A stretch of 64,000 nucleotides of DNA, taken from NCBI GenBank assembly GCA_934725015.1, contig CAKVAS010000003.1, positions 246,629 through 310,628 on the forward strand, written 5' to 3'. The notes under the pieces were generated by a model. The model had not been told where the DNA came from, ran no database searches, and saw nothing but the letters and a program-made list of their open reading frames with translations. Below, piece after piece: positions 56,262-64,000 of the stretch. Source of the DNA: an uncultured Bacteroidales bacterium. Lineage in GTDB: Bacteria; Bacteroidota; Bacteroidia; Bacteroidales; UBA932. The first letter of the stretch is position 1; each line of letters begins with the position of its first letter. A program made the translations under genes and the position numbers.

Positions 56262-57305
56262 ATGAAGACTATAATAAAGATAACATCTGCGGCGCTGTTT
56301 ACGGTTCTCACGGCCTCGTGCGCCAAATGGACCGAGCCGCAGTCTATTGAAATCAGGAAACCGTCTCTGGAAAACAATCCTGAGCTGTATTCCGCCTATT
56401 GCCGGGCCATACGCGACTACAAGGCGTCGGAACACAAGATGATGTATGTGACCTTCGATAATGTGGAGTCGTCCTATGACCAGTCCTGCAACCTGACATC
56501 TCTTCCCGACAGCGTGGATTTTGTGGAAATATGCAATCCGGAATTTACAGCTTCAATCGCTGACCAGATGACAAAGCTCCGCGCCGACAAGGGCTTCAGA
56601 TTCTCCGTTTCCGTTTCGATGGACGCGATTGACTCCGATTATGAGAGCCTCGTCGCCGGGATTGACGCGGAATATGCCGAAAGGCTTGCCGAGGCAGGGG
56701 GCGACGCGTCGCTCGTGCCTGCTCCCGAGTATCCCGAAAAGTCCGCGTTTGTCGCCGAGGCTGTGAAGGAGACCTTCGCCCGGGCAGACGAGTTCGGATA
56801 TGAGGCAGTAAGGGTTCAATACACGGGTTACAGTCCCTCACATCTCACTTCCGAACAGAAGGAGCAGTATGTTTCGGAGCAGACGGCTTTCTTCGCCATG
56901 ATTAGCGAGGCCCTTGAGTCAAGGCCGTCACTCGTATATTTCCTCAATGTCAACCCCGAGTTCATCGTTTCGACCGACATCCTCAAGGCTGCCGACCACA
57001 TTGTTCTCCCGACGGAGGGAAGCACCGGGACCGGAGACCTCGACCTGTTCGCGATACGCAGCGGGGAAGTTCTCTCCGGCATGAGCCTTCTCTACGCCTT
57101 GACTACGATAACCGACGACTTCAAGACCGGATGGCTCACCGCCGGGGAGCAGATACCGCTTGTCTCCGCATGGATGACAATTCCCGCCGCGTATGCTAAG
57201 GACGGACTGGTCGTGCTCAATGTCAGACGCGCTTTCTATGACGACAACCGCAATGTCTATAGAAAGATACGGGATGCAATAGGAAACATGAATCCAAACT
57301 CATGA
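56262..57305 (+). CDS. GH18-like surface glycan-binding lipoprotein without catalytic residues
   Basis: 347 residues with a lipoprotein signal (LTASCAKW). The GH18-type barrel is recognisable (KMMYVTFDNV, VDFVEICNPEF, FRFSVSVSMDAI). At the catalytic strand, where a DGxxxDxE motif is expected, the sequence is FGYEAVRVQYTGYS (178-191), with Gln186 and Thr188 instead of acids. I therefore expect binding without cleavage. A comparable pseudo-GH18 protein belongs to the B. thetaiotaomicron high-mannose locus (BT3986, from memory). Confidence 0.75.
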   Translation: MKTIIKITSAALFTVLTASCAKWTEPQSIEIRKPSLENNPELYSAYCRAIRDYKASEHKMMYVTFDNVESSYDQSCNLTSLPDSVDFVEICNPEFTASIADQMTKLRADKGFRFSVSVSMDAIDSDYESLVAGIDAEYAERLAEAGGDASLVPAPEYPEKSAFVAEAVKETFARADEFGYEAVRVQYTGYSPSHLTSEQKEQYVSEQTAFFAMISEALESRPSLVYFLNVNPEFIVSTDILKAADHIVLPTEGSTGTGDLDLFAIRSGEVLSGMSLLYALTTITDDFKTGWLTAGEQIPLVSAWMTIPAAYAKDGLVVLNVRRAFYDDNRNVYRKIRDAIGNMNPNS

Positions 57306-57309
57306 TATA

Positions 57310-58485
57310 ATGAAGCTGATGAATAATATGAAATCATTGAAAACCATGATGACGGCGATGGCCGCCGCCGTCATCTGTTCGTGCGTGAATGACACAGGCG
57401 CGGAAGTATTTGAGAATATGGCATTTATAGACGGCTATGAGAGCAACAGGCTTCTGTATGTCTCCACCGAAGACACCTACACCGAAACTGTAGTGGCTGC
57501 GGTTCCGCGCCCGGCGGAAAAAACCGTGAACGTGAGATATGCCGTCGATGAGTCGCTCGTGTCCAAGTACAATTCCGAACATGGTACACAGGCTGTCATT
57601 CTTCCGGCGGAAAACTGGTCCATGTCATCGGAAAACGTCACGATAAACGAGGGCGAGGTTAAATCAGAAGCCTGCGAACTGCGTTTCACGAATGTCCTGA
57701 GCCTCGACAAGGAGCAACTGTATGTGCTTCCGTTCACAATAGCCTCCGCAGACATCGATGTCCTTGATTCAAGAAACACGAAATTCTATGTTTTCGAGGG
57801 CGCAAATCTCGTCAATGTCGTGGGCTATATGTACGAGAACTACTGCACCGTCAGGTGGAACAATCCGGCTCCGCTGACCAACATGCAGCAGGTCACGGTC
57901 GAGATGCTCCTGAACGCCGACTGGGCGAGGAACAAGGCAGACCGAAGCGAGAACAACAGTTTCTTCGGCATCGAGGGCTACTTCCTGTTCCGTTCAGGCG
58001 ACCTTTCCAACCCGGTCGATCTTCTCCAGATGTGCATCTCCGGCGGCGGGCCTGCGATGGCTCTCTATATGCCTACGGACAAATGGTTCCACCTTGCCTG
58101 CACATACGACTGCGCCACACGCCAGATGAACCTTTATCTTGACGGAAAACTCGTCAATGAAGCCTCCGGCAAGGCAGGTGACTTTGCATCCTCGGGCGGA
58201 GTCACGTTTGCCCGCGACGACTTCCACATCAACACGGCATACGACAACCGCCGCCACGCCTGCGCGATGTTCTCCGAGGTCAGAATCTGGAACAGGGTGC
58301 TTTCCGAGGAGGAAATGTCCGGACCGGTTCACCCTTATTACGTGAGCCCGGAATCCGAAGGGCTTGTGGCCTACTGGAAGTTCAACGACGACAAGGGTAA
58401 TGTTGTCCGCGACTGGTCCGGAAACGGGAATGATGCCGTGGCCGCAAATGCAATCGAATGGAGGAAGGTTGCCCTCCCGGAATGA
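57310..58485 (+). CDS. DUF1735 and LamG-like domain lipoprotein
   Basis: 391 residues, lipoprotein signal (ICSCVNDT); start 4 nt after the preceding stop. An N-terminal DUF1735 (BT_3987-N) beta-sandwich occupies about 30-165 (NVRYAVDESLVSKYNSEHGT). A concanavalin/LamG-like domain follows (about 175-391: GYMYENYCTVRWNN, WFHLACTYDCATRQMNLYLDGKLV, FSEVRIWNRVLSEEEM). It is a likely surface glycan-binding protein equivalent to BT3985. It shares DUF1735 with the next gene. Confidence 0.82.
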   Translation: MKLMNNMKSLKTMMTAMAAAVICSCVNDTGAEVFENMAFIDGYESNRLLYVSTEDTYTETVVAAVPRPAEKTVNVRYAVDESLVSKYNSEHGTQAVILPAENWSMSSENVTINEGEVKSEACELRFTNVLSLDKEQLYVLPFTIASADIDVLDSRNTKFYVFEGANLVNVVGYMYENYCTVRWNNPAPLTNMQQVTVEMLLNADWARNKADRSENNSFFGIEGYFLFRSGDLSNPVDLLQMCISGGGPAMALYMPTDKWFHLACTYDCATRQMNLYLDGKLVNEASGKAGDFASSGGVTFARDDFHINTAYDNRRHACAMFSEVRIWNRVLSEEEMSGPVHPYYVSPESEGLVAYWKFNDDKGNVVRDWSGNGNDAVAANAIEWRKVALPE

Positions 58486-58535
58486 TGATGCCATCCCCGC
58501 ACTTGCGGAACTTGAGCGATAACATTTCTAAACGA

Positions 58536-59960
58536 ATGAAAATGAAAACAAGAATATCAATGTGGCAGGCGCTTCTGCTTGCCGTCCTCTCCATTTCCTC
58601 CGTATCGTGCGGAAAGGAAGTATTCGATGCCGGCGACATCTCTGACAACGCTGCAAGATCACTGATGCCCAAGGCCATGATACGCAATTCCGACGGACGG
58701 GCATATTTCACGACGCTTGAGGCTTTCAAGGCAAGCTCCTCAGTGGAACTTCATGTCACCACCTCGCAGGCCGCACCGACTGCCGTCACATGTGAACTCT
58801 CATATGGAGATGTCTCCGAGATTGATGCATACAATGCCGAAAACGGAACATCCTATGTAGCTTTCCCGGAATCTCTCGTGAGTTTCGGAGAACCTGCAGC
58901 CCTCTTCGAGGGAGACACGGAATCGCTCGGAATCGACGTAAAGGTCAGGATTACCGACGCAGTGTCAAAGAACGTGACTTATGCAATTCCCGTGAATGTA
59001 TCCACAGACTGCGACAGTTTCGTTTCCGGCAAGACTCACCTTGTGTTCGTGAAGAACCGTGTCGGAGACGTGACCTCTTCCTTAAAGGATTCGGGAGTCC
59101 GTCTGTTCAGCTGCATGGAGGCTAACACCGCCAATCCGCTCTTCCATCTTTCCTTTGAGCTTGAAAAGAGCGGAAAACCCCTGTTCGACTATGTCATCGT
59201 GTTCTCCTCCCACATAGTCTGGGATCCGGAAGAGAAGCGGATCAAGATTCTCCCGAATTCATGTCAGGAAAAGTTCTCCTCGGACTACGAGAAGTACATC
59301 AAGCCGCTGCATGACAAAGGGATAAAGGTGATACTCTCGCTCCTGTCCTCATGGAAGGACCAGTTCGGAAAGGGAACCGAGCTTGCGCTGTCCTCACTGG
59401 ATGACACCTCCTGCAAGGCCTTCGCGCGCGACATCGCCGACTACTGCGAGGCCTATCATCTTGACGGGGTTTTCTTCGACGAGGAGTACTCCGGCGGACG
59501 TTCCGACATACCGGGAGTCCTGCCTTATCTGAGCGCGAAACAGACGTCGAGACTGTGCTATGAGACAAAAAAGGCTATGCCCGACAAGGAAGTCATTGTC
59601 TATATCTATTCCGAAACCGCTGAACTCTCCGCAGTTGACGGGGTGAAGCCCGCCGATTATGTGGATTGGGCGCTCGGAGACTACGGCTCATGGTGGGAGG
59701 GCGATTATGAAGGTGGTCTTCCTAAGTCTAAGATGGCGCCATGCAGCAACAACTGTGCGCCTGCCTACTACAGATGGACGGCAAGCAAAGGCAATCTGGA
59801 CCGTGTCCGGAACGAGGGCTGGGGCGGCTACATGATCTATTGCCTCGATTTCGCGACAAGCACATGGAGCAGCCAGCTCTCGGCACTCAAGAATGTCGCC
59901 AAGTATCTCTATGACGACACGCTCATAGATTACGGATACCGTCCGAAGCCGGAATGGTAA
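58536..59960 (+). CDS. GH18 endo-beta-N-acetylglucosaminidase (EndoBT-3987-like)
   Basis: 474 residues from the ATG at 58536 (ATG at 58542 also possible), lipoprotein signal (SSVSCGKE). A DUF1735 sandwich (about 35-175) is followed by a GH18 barrel. The catalytic motif Asp310-Gly-Val-Phe-Phe-Asp315-Glu-Glu317 is complete, with Glu317 as the proton donor and Asp315 as the residue assisting substrate-aided catalysis. It should cut between the two core GlcNAc residues of high-mannose N-glycans at the cell surface. The key enzyme of PUL2. Confidence 0.88.
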   Translation: MKMKTRISMWQALLLAVLSISSVSCGKEVFDAGDISDNAARSLMPKAMIRNSDGRAYFTTLEAFKASSSVELHVTTSQAAPTAVTCELSYGDVSEIDAYNAENGTSYVAFPESLVSFGEPAALFEGDTESLGIDVKVRITDAVSKNVTYAIPVNVSTDCDSFVSGKTHLVFVKNRVGDVTSSLKDSGVRLFSCMEANTANPLFHLSFELEKSGKPLFDYVIVFSSHIVWDPEEKRIKILPNSCQEKFSSDYEKYIKPLHDKGIKVILSLLSSWKDQFGKGTELALSSLDDTSCKAFARDIADYCEAYHLDGVFFDEEYSGGRSDIPGVLPYLSAKQTSRLCYETKKAMPDKEVIVYIYSETAELSAVDGVKPADYVDWALGDYGSWWEGDYEGGLPKSKMAPCSNNCAPAYYRWTASKGNLDRVRNEGWGGYMIYCLDFATSTWSSQLSALKNVAKYLYDDTLIDYGYRPKPEW

Positions 59961-60017
59961 CAGCCAGTTATGAAACCTTCAAAAAAAATAAAACATAACA
60001 CTAAAAACACAATTTTT

Positions 60018-62342
60018 ATGAAAAGGATTTTTAGCATTCTATCAGTATTGGGCCTCGCTGCCCTGTTCTCTGCCGGATGTCAGAAAGAAGAAGCCAAGGA
60101 GAGTTTCATCACCCTTGACCCTGAGGCTGACATCGTGGATTTCCGTTCCAACACCACGGAGGTCACTGTGACGTCTTCCGGAGAATGGTCTCTTGAGGGA
60201 AACAGCACTTGGGTCACACCTTCCGCCAAAAAGGGAGTTTCCGGTGACAAGGTAACCTTCAAAATGGGAATAAACACGACCGGAAAGACCCGCGCCGCAA
60301 TCTATACTTTCAGCTGCGGCGGCAAGACCGCCAAGTATTCCCTGAAGCAGGAATCCGGAAATGTGCGCGTGACTATGGATCTCTCCCTGGCACTCGCCAC
60401 AGACTCTCAAGTGAAGCTGAACCTTAACGTCACCTCCGATGACCTCTCCCTGTTCAACTCGTGGGGAATCCGCTATTCGGAGGACAAGGAAAAGCTCGTC
60501 GAGTCCGGCAAGGACTTCAACATTGACGGAGCTCCGGCAGCCGGCGAGAAAGAGGTCGTCATCGACGGACTGAAGGCCGATGTGACATATTATTTCGCAG
60601 CATGGGCAGCCATGGAAGACGGCACACGCATATATGGCGAAGATGTCATTGACGCGTTCACAGGCTCGGCATTCGAGAGCGTTCTTGAAGTTGACGCCAA
60701 GTCGCGCATAGCCTCATTCTCATTTGAACACAAGATTTCGGATCTCAAGGCCGCCGGTGTATGCTGGACTTCCGAAGGCACTCCTACCATAGAAGACAGC
60801 AAGGCGGAGGTTTCCAACCCAGAAGTGGGCAAGATAGAGATTTCGACTCTCGATGGCGGCAAGACCCTGTCTGTAAAGACGGGCTACAAGGCCTGCGCCT
60901 ACATCATCCGTTCCAACGGCTCCGTGGCATACGGCCCGGCAACATCTTTCACCACGATGTCCGACCCGTTCGACAACTGGATTACTGACAACAACTTCTC
61001 TGATGACTACAGCCGTTTCCGCTCACTCTGCGAGTATGGCCCTGTCAAGGACGGTGACTGGGGTAATGCTCAGTATGTTGTTGAGCCAGCATCCCCAAAG
61101 CAGTCCGAATTCCGCACATGGTGGAATACGGCTCTGACTTCCTACAACACTGAAAAGCCGTATGCCGCGATGTTCAACGAGCTAGTATTCCTCAAGACGG
61201 AGGGCGGCAACGTGATGAACAATATAGTATGGCGTGAGGGTTCAGTCGGAGAAGGTGCACCGAAGGAGGCCAATGGAGTGGGAGGTTTCTCCTATTCATG
61301 GACAAGGGATAATGACGGACTATTCAGTTTCGTCTCCACCGGCTTTGCATATCAGGTGGCGAACGCATGGGTTGTCGAGCGACAGGGAATGGCCGCTGAT
61401 GAAATATCGAAAATCTGGAAAAAGGCGTCGAACCATCAGCAGATCGACCAGATGAGGACTTTCTGGACCGAGCACAAATTCGTTCTCGACTGGGGTGAGG
61501 AGTTCGAGTTCGATGGAGTCAATGTCCATGAACTGATGCTCTATCCTTTTGATGCTCCGAAAGACGCATTCAGGTTCCATGCTTTCGCAAGAAAGGTTGA
61601 AAAATATGACGCCGCAGCATACGAGATAAAGGAGGACCAGCCCGGCGAGACATTCCTCTGGGTAAATTCCGGAAGTTCGGAGTACAAGCTCCCGATGGAG
61701 AAGCTTGAGGACGGCAAATACTATCTCCGTGAAGATGAGTCGCTTGCCGGAAAGAAAGTGAGGATTTCGACCGACGGAGAGACCGGCTACCCTGCATTCG
61801 TTCCGTCAGCGGATGGCAAGTGCGTGAAAATCACGGATGCTTCCGGTATGTACGAGGTGCCTGTGGCAAACAAGTGGGCAAACAAATGCGCCGTGTCCTT
61901 CAGCGAGTCGGACAATGTCTGCATAGTCAAGGACATATTCATCATCAGCGACACCATGAGCATCGTCGGTGACTGCATCGATCTTACAGGAACAAGCATC
62001 GGTGCGAATTGGAACGCATGGAATTCATTTGAATACTTCAAGAGCATCAACAATTTCTTCGCCCCTGACAACAAGCTCACTGAGCCTCACATCTACAGGT
62101 TCACGACCAAGTTTGTGGCCAACAAGTCCGGTGAAGGCTTCAAGATTATCGGCGACGGCGGCTGGGACCTCACCTATGTCGCGAAAGTCAGCGGCGGAGT
62201 CAATCCGGTGAATGTCTGGACTGACGTGAACTACAGCAAGATGGCTGAGGAAGACTTCAAATGGAAGCCTGACGTGACGGGTGAATACACCATTGAACTC
62301 GACGCCAGCGCGATGAAACTCCGTATGGTTCAGAAGAAGTAA
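60018..62342 (+). CDS. multi-domain surface glycan-binding lipoprotein with BACON domain
   Basis: 774 residues from the ATG at 60018, where the lipoprotein signal (FSAGCQKE) begins. A BACON domain (about 25-115: VDFRSNTTEVTVTSSGEW; AIYTFSCGGKTAKYSLKQE) is followed by two fibronectin-like modules (about 120-310). A region of about 310-540 has no recognised family. The C-terminus has sandwich modules ending in VTGEYTIELDASAMKLRMVQKK, the pattern of SusE/F-type binding domains. Probably the long distal glycan-binding arm of PUL2. No catalytic motif seen. Confidence 0.7.
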   Translation: MKRIFSILSVLGLAALFSAGCQKEEAKESFITLDPEADIVDFRSNTTEVTVTSSGEWSLEGNSTWVTPSAKKGVSGDKVTFKMGINTTGKTRAAIYTFSCGGKTAKYSLKQESGNVRVTMDLSLALATDSQVKLNLNVTSDDLSLFNSWGIRYSEDKEKLVESGKDFNIDGAPAAGEKEVVIDGLKADVTYYFAAWAAMEDGTRIYGEDVIDAFTGSAFESVLEVDAKSRIASFSFEHKISDLKAAGVCWTSEGTPTIEDSKAEVSNPEVGKIEISTLDGGKTLSVKTGYKACAYIIRSNGSVAYGPATSFTTMSDPFDNWITDNNFSDDYSRFRSLCEYGPVKDGDWGNAQYVVEPASPKQSEFRTWWNTALTSYNTEKPYAAMFNELVFLKTEGGNVMNNIVWREGSVGEGAPKEANGVGGFSYSWTRDNDGLFSFVSTGFAYQVANAWVVERQGMAADEISKIWKKASNHQQIDQMRTFWTEHKFVLDWGEEFEFDGVNVHELMLYPFDAPKDAFRFHAFARKVEKYDAAAYEIKEDQPGETFLWVNSGSSEYKLPMEKLEDGKYYLREDESLAGKKVRISTDGETGYPAFVPSADGKCVKITDASGMYEVPVANKWANKCAVSFSESDNVCIVKDIFIISDTMSIVGDCIDLTGTSIGANWNAWNSFEYFKSINNFFAPDNKLTEPHIYRFTTKFVANKSGEGFKIIGDGGWDLTYVAKVSGGVNPVNVWTDVNYSKMAEEDFKWKPDVTGEYTIELDASAMKLRMVQKK

Positions 62343-62364
62343 GACATTGTTTTGTCAGTGCATG

Positions 62365-62397
62365 AGGCCGGACAGTTCGCTTGCCCGGCCTCTTTTG
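62365..62397 (+). terminator. internal terminator ahead of the exported GH130 gene
   Basis: GAGGCCGG (62365-62372) pairs with CCGGCCTC (62386-62393), 13-nt loop, followed by TTTT. It lies in the 66-nt gap between the BACON protein and the GH130 gene, so the GH130 may depend on read-through. Confidence 0.7.
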
Positions 62398-62408
62398 AAA
62401 GGAATGAA

Positions 62409-63560
62409 ATGAGAAAGAACATTATATCGGCGGCAGTCGCTGCGCTTACAGCCTTGCCGGCATCGGTATCATGCGCGGACAGCGGTCTTCCTGAATGGGC
62501 ATTCGGGGAGTTTGTGCGCCCCGAATGCGCCAACCCGATCATAGAGCCGGACACTTCCTCCACGTTTTTCTGTCCGATGAGGAATTCGCTTGTGAGATGG
62601 GAATGTGCCGACACGTTCAATCCCGGTGCTGTGGAGAAGGATGGTAAAGTCTGCATACTCTACCGTGCGGAAGACGACCCGACGGCCGGAATCGGGGGAC
62701 GCACCTCACGCCTTGGATATGCCGAAAGCGCCGACGGCGTGACGATAGACTACCGCAGTCCGGTTCCCGTAATGTTCCCGGACAGTTCGGCAGTCTCACG
62801 CAGGTATGAATGGAAAGGCGGGTGCGAGGATCCGCGCATAGTGGAGACCCGGGTTGACGGGCAGACAGTCTATGTGATGACCTACACCTCGTGGAACAAC
62901 GAGACTCCACGACTCTCGACGGCGACTTCTCAGGATCTGAAGCACTGGACGCACCACGGTCCGGCGTTCGGCGATGCCTGCGGAGGCAAGTTCCGTGACT
63001 TCGCGTGCAAGTCCGGGAGCATCGTCACGGAACTCAAGGACGGAAGGCTCACTGCGACCAAGGTGAATGTGAACGGGAAGGAAAGCTACCTGATGTACTG
63101 GGGCGAACTGTGGGTGTGCGCGGCCACCTCGGATGACCTCGTGCACTGGACACCCGTGACGGACTCAGGTGGCAGCCTTGCCTATCTGGCGCACCCGCGC
63201 AAGGGCCATTTTGATAGCAGCCTCACCGAATGCGGACCGCCGGCGGTCAAGACCGGGCACGGAATCGTCCTTCTCTACAACGGCAAGAATGCCGTCACCG
63301 AAGCCGAGGCCGACAACGACTATCCTCTCAACACCTACGCCGCCGGTCAGATGCTTTTCAGCTCCGACAATCCGCTCCGTCTGCTTGACAGGCTCGACAA
63401 GCCCTTCTTCAAGCCCGAAACGGATTTTGAGAAGAGCGGCCAGTTCGTCTCCGGCACTGTTTTCATAGAGGGTCTCGTCCACCATCTCGGCAAATGGTTC
63501 CTCTACTACGGCTGTGCCGATTCAAAGGTCGGAGTCGCCGTCTATGAGCCTCAGTCATGA
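62409..63560 (+). CDS. exported GH130 family glycosidase (probable beta-mannosidase or phosphorylase)
   Basis: 383 residues from the ATG at 62409, which begins a signal peptide (about 1-24, ending in SVSCADS, possibly a lipobox). The propeller has the catalytic Asp region (GGCEDPRIVETRVDGQTVYVMTYTSW) and family blocks FLYYGCADSKVGVAVYE at the end and YLMYWGELWVCAATSDDLVHW. The region that holds the phosphate-binding Arg/His in the cytoplasmic GH130 of this window is replaced (DFACKSGSIVTEL), as in GH130 members that hydrolyse, such as the BT3780 group. An extracytoplasmic location with little free phosphate fits a hydrolase. Linkage unknown. Confidence 0.75.
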   Translation: MRKNIISAAVAALTALPASVSCADSGLPEWAFGEFVRPECANPIIEPDTSSTFFCPMRNSLVRWECADTFNPGAVEKDGKVCILYRAEDDPTAGIGGRTSRLGYAESADGVTIDYRSPVPVMFPDSSAVSRRYEWKGGCEDPRIVETRVDGQTVYVMTYTSWNNETPRLSTATSQDLKHWTHHGPAFGDACGGKFRDFACKSGSIVTELKDGRLTATKVNVNGKESYLMYWGELWVCAATSDDLVHWTPVTDSGGSLAYLAHPRKGHFDSSLTECGPPAVKTGHGIVLLYNGKNAVTEAEADNDYPLNTYAAGQMLFSSDNPLRLLDRLDKPFFKPETDFEKSGQFVSGTVFIEGLVHHLGKWFLYYGCADSKVGVAVYEPQS

Positions 63561-63680
63561 CCTGACTGTCATTTCTGGAATTTAGGCTGACTCAGATTTG
63601 AGCCTGTCCTCTCAGTCTTCGGCGACCTGCCGATAGTTTTCGTCTTCTTTTCCTGACGATTAACTCGCAGTTTTTTACTG

Positions 63681-63886
63681 AAAATCTCACTCTAATGCGT
63701 CTCCTTTTTCAGCAAAGACGGCGTGCACAAGAAATGTGCAGTTTTTGCGGAGGGAGGTGCGCCTATACAAACAGATATTTATGGGAACTCTTCGCCCCCA
63801 TCGACATTCCTATTAGGATCACATTTCAACTAAATTGCGGAAGAACCAAAATATCACTCTGATGCGTCACCTTTTTCTGCGAAGAC
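63681..63886. repeat. pair of 39-bp imperfect direct repeats
   Basis: 63681-63719 and 63848-63886 share 34 of 39 bases (core TCACTCT.ATGCGTC, then CCTTTTTC). The 440-nt stretch from 63561 to the edge contains no credible complete gene; apart from these repeats and a possible partial frame at the edge nothing was recognised. Confidence 0.7.
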
Positions 63887-63895
63887 AGGAGGAGG

Positions 63896-64000
63896 CTACA
63901 CGAGTCCTGTCAAGTCAGGCACTACAATCTGAGGGGAACTTGCGGCATTCTTGCGGATAAACATAAGCATATAAATCGGCATGTAGGTCACGCGGCCGGA
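63896..64000 (-). CDS. possible C-terminal end of an unidentified gene running off the right edge
   Basis: A minus-strand frame is open from the window edge to a TAG at 63896-63898, giving 34 residues ending in PQIVVPDLTGLV. The length is too short to exclude chance, and no family was recognised. Confidence 0.2.
   Translation of the reverse strand, partial: SGRVTYMPIYMLMFIRKNAASSPQIVVPDLTGLV

Overview
The window is chromosomal DNA from a member of the Bacteroidota, most likely order Bacteroidales. The evidence is two SusC/SusD pairs with glycoside hydrolases, lipoproteins carrying BACON, FISUMP and fimbrillin-type domains, and the Bacteroidota promoter signature (TTTG, about 20 nt, TAnnTTTG) ahead of many genes. 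Codon use is moderately GC-rich and even. No rRNA, complete insertion sequence, prophage or CRISPR array was seen. Genus and species cannot be fixed from the sequence alone.

Layout. 1-3.8 kb: the 3' end of a Tyr/Gly-rich protein, acpP, pnuC and uvrC. 3.9-8.0 kb: a shortened S10-type ribosomal protein operon (rplC-rplD-rplW-rplB-rpsS-rplV-rpsC) on the minus strand, without rpsJ upstream or rplP downstream. 8.1-9.2 kb: a BACON/FISUMP lipoprotein. 9.4-22.9 kb: an alpha-glucan-type polysaccharide utilization locus (PUL1). It has a 951-residue membrane regulator that fuses a membrane AraC protein to a SusR-like protein, then SusC, SusD, a SusE/F-like protein, a clan GH-D (GH27-like) enzyme, a SusB-like GH97 enzyme and a second membrane AraC regulator. 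23.3-29.5 kb: a type V (Mfa/Fim) pilus operon. 29.6-39.2 kb: housekeeping genes (pheS with three small membrane-linked genes, cdaA, mutS2, yraN, a mannose-1-phosphate guanylyltransferase), a second FISUMP lipoprotein and a tRNA-Gly with a duplicated 3' end. 39.5-42.9 kb: a GH3-family acyl-adenylase, a HAD phosphatase and an acyltransferase. 43.0-63.6 kb: PUL2, a high-mannose N-glycan locus.

How PUL2 fits together. An ECF sigma factor, a FecR-type anti-sigma factor and a TonB receptor with an STN domain form a trans-envelope sensing chain. SusD, a pseudo-GH18 protein, a DUF1735-LamG protein and a BACON protein would bind glycan at the surface. A GH18 endo-beta-N-acetylglucosaminidase would release the glycan, GH92 would trim alpha-mannose, an MFS transporter would import the core, and a cytoplasmic GH130 phosphorylase would split Man-beta-1,4-GlcNAc. 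A second, exported GH130 lies at the 3' end. The genes resemble the Bacteroides thetaiotaomicron BT3983-BT3994 and BT1032-BT1034 sets as I remember them.

Most notable points: the AraC/SusR fusion; a G7 tract that splits a beta-helix gene directly downstream of the PUL2 sigma factor; a five-copy 44-bp tandem repeat between the divergent promoters of cdaA and its neighbour; a 159-bp tandem duplication at the tRNA-Gly 3' end; two families of dispersed intergenic repeats; and the split ribosomal operon.
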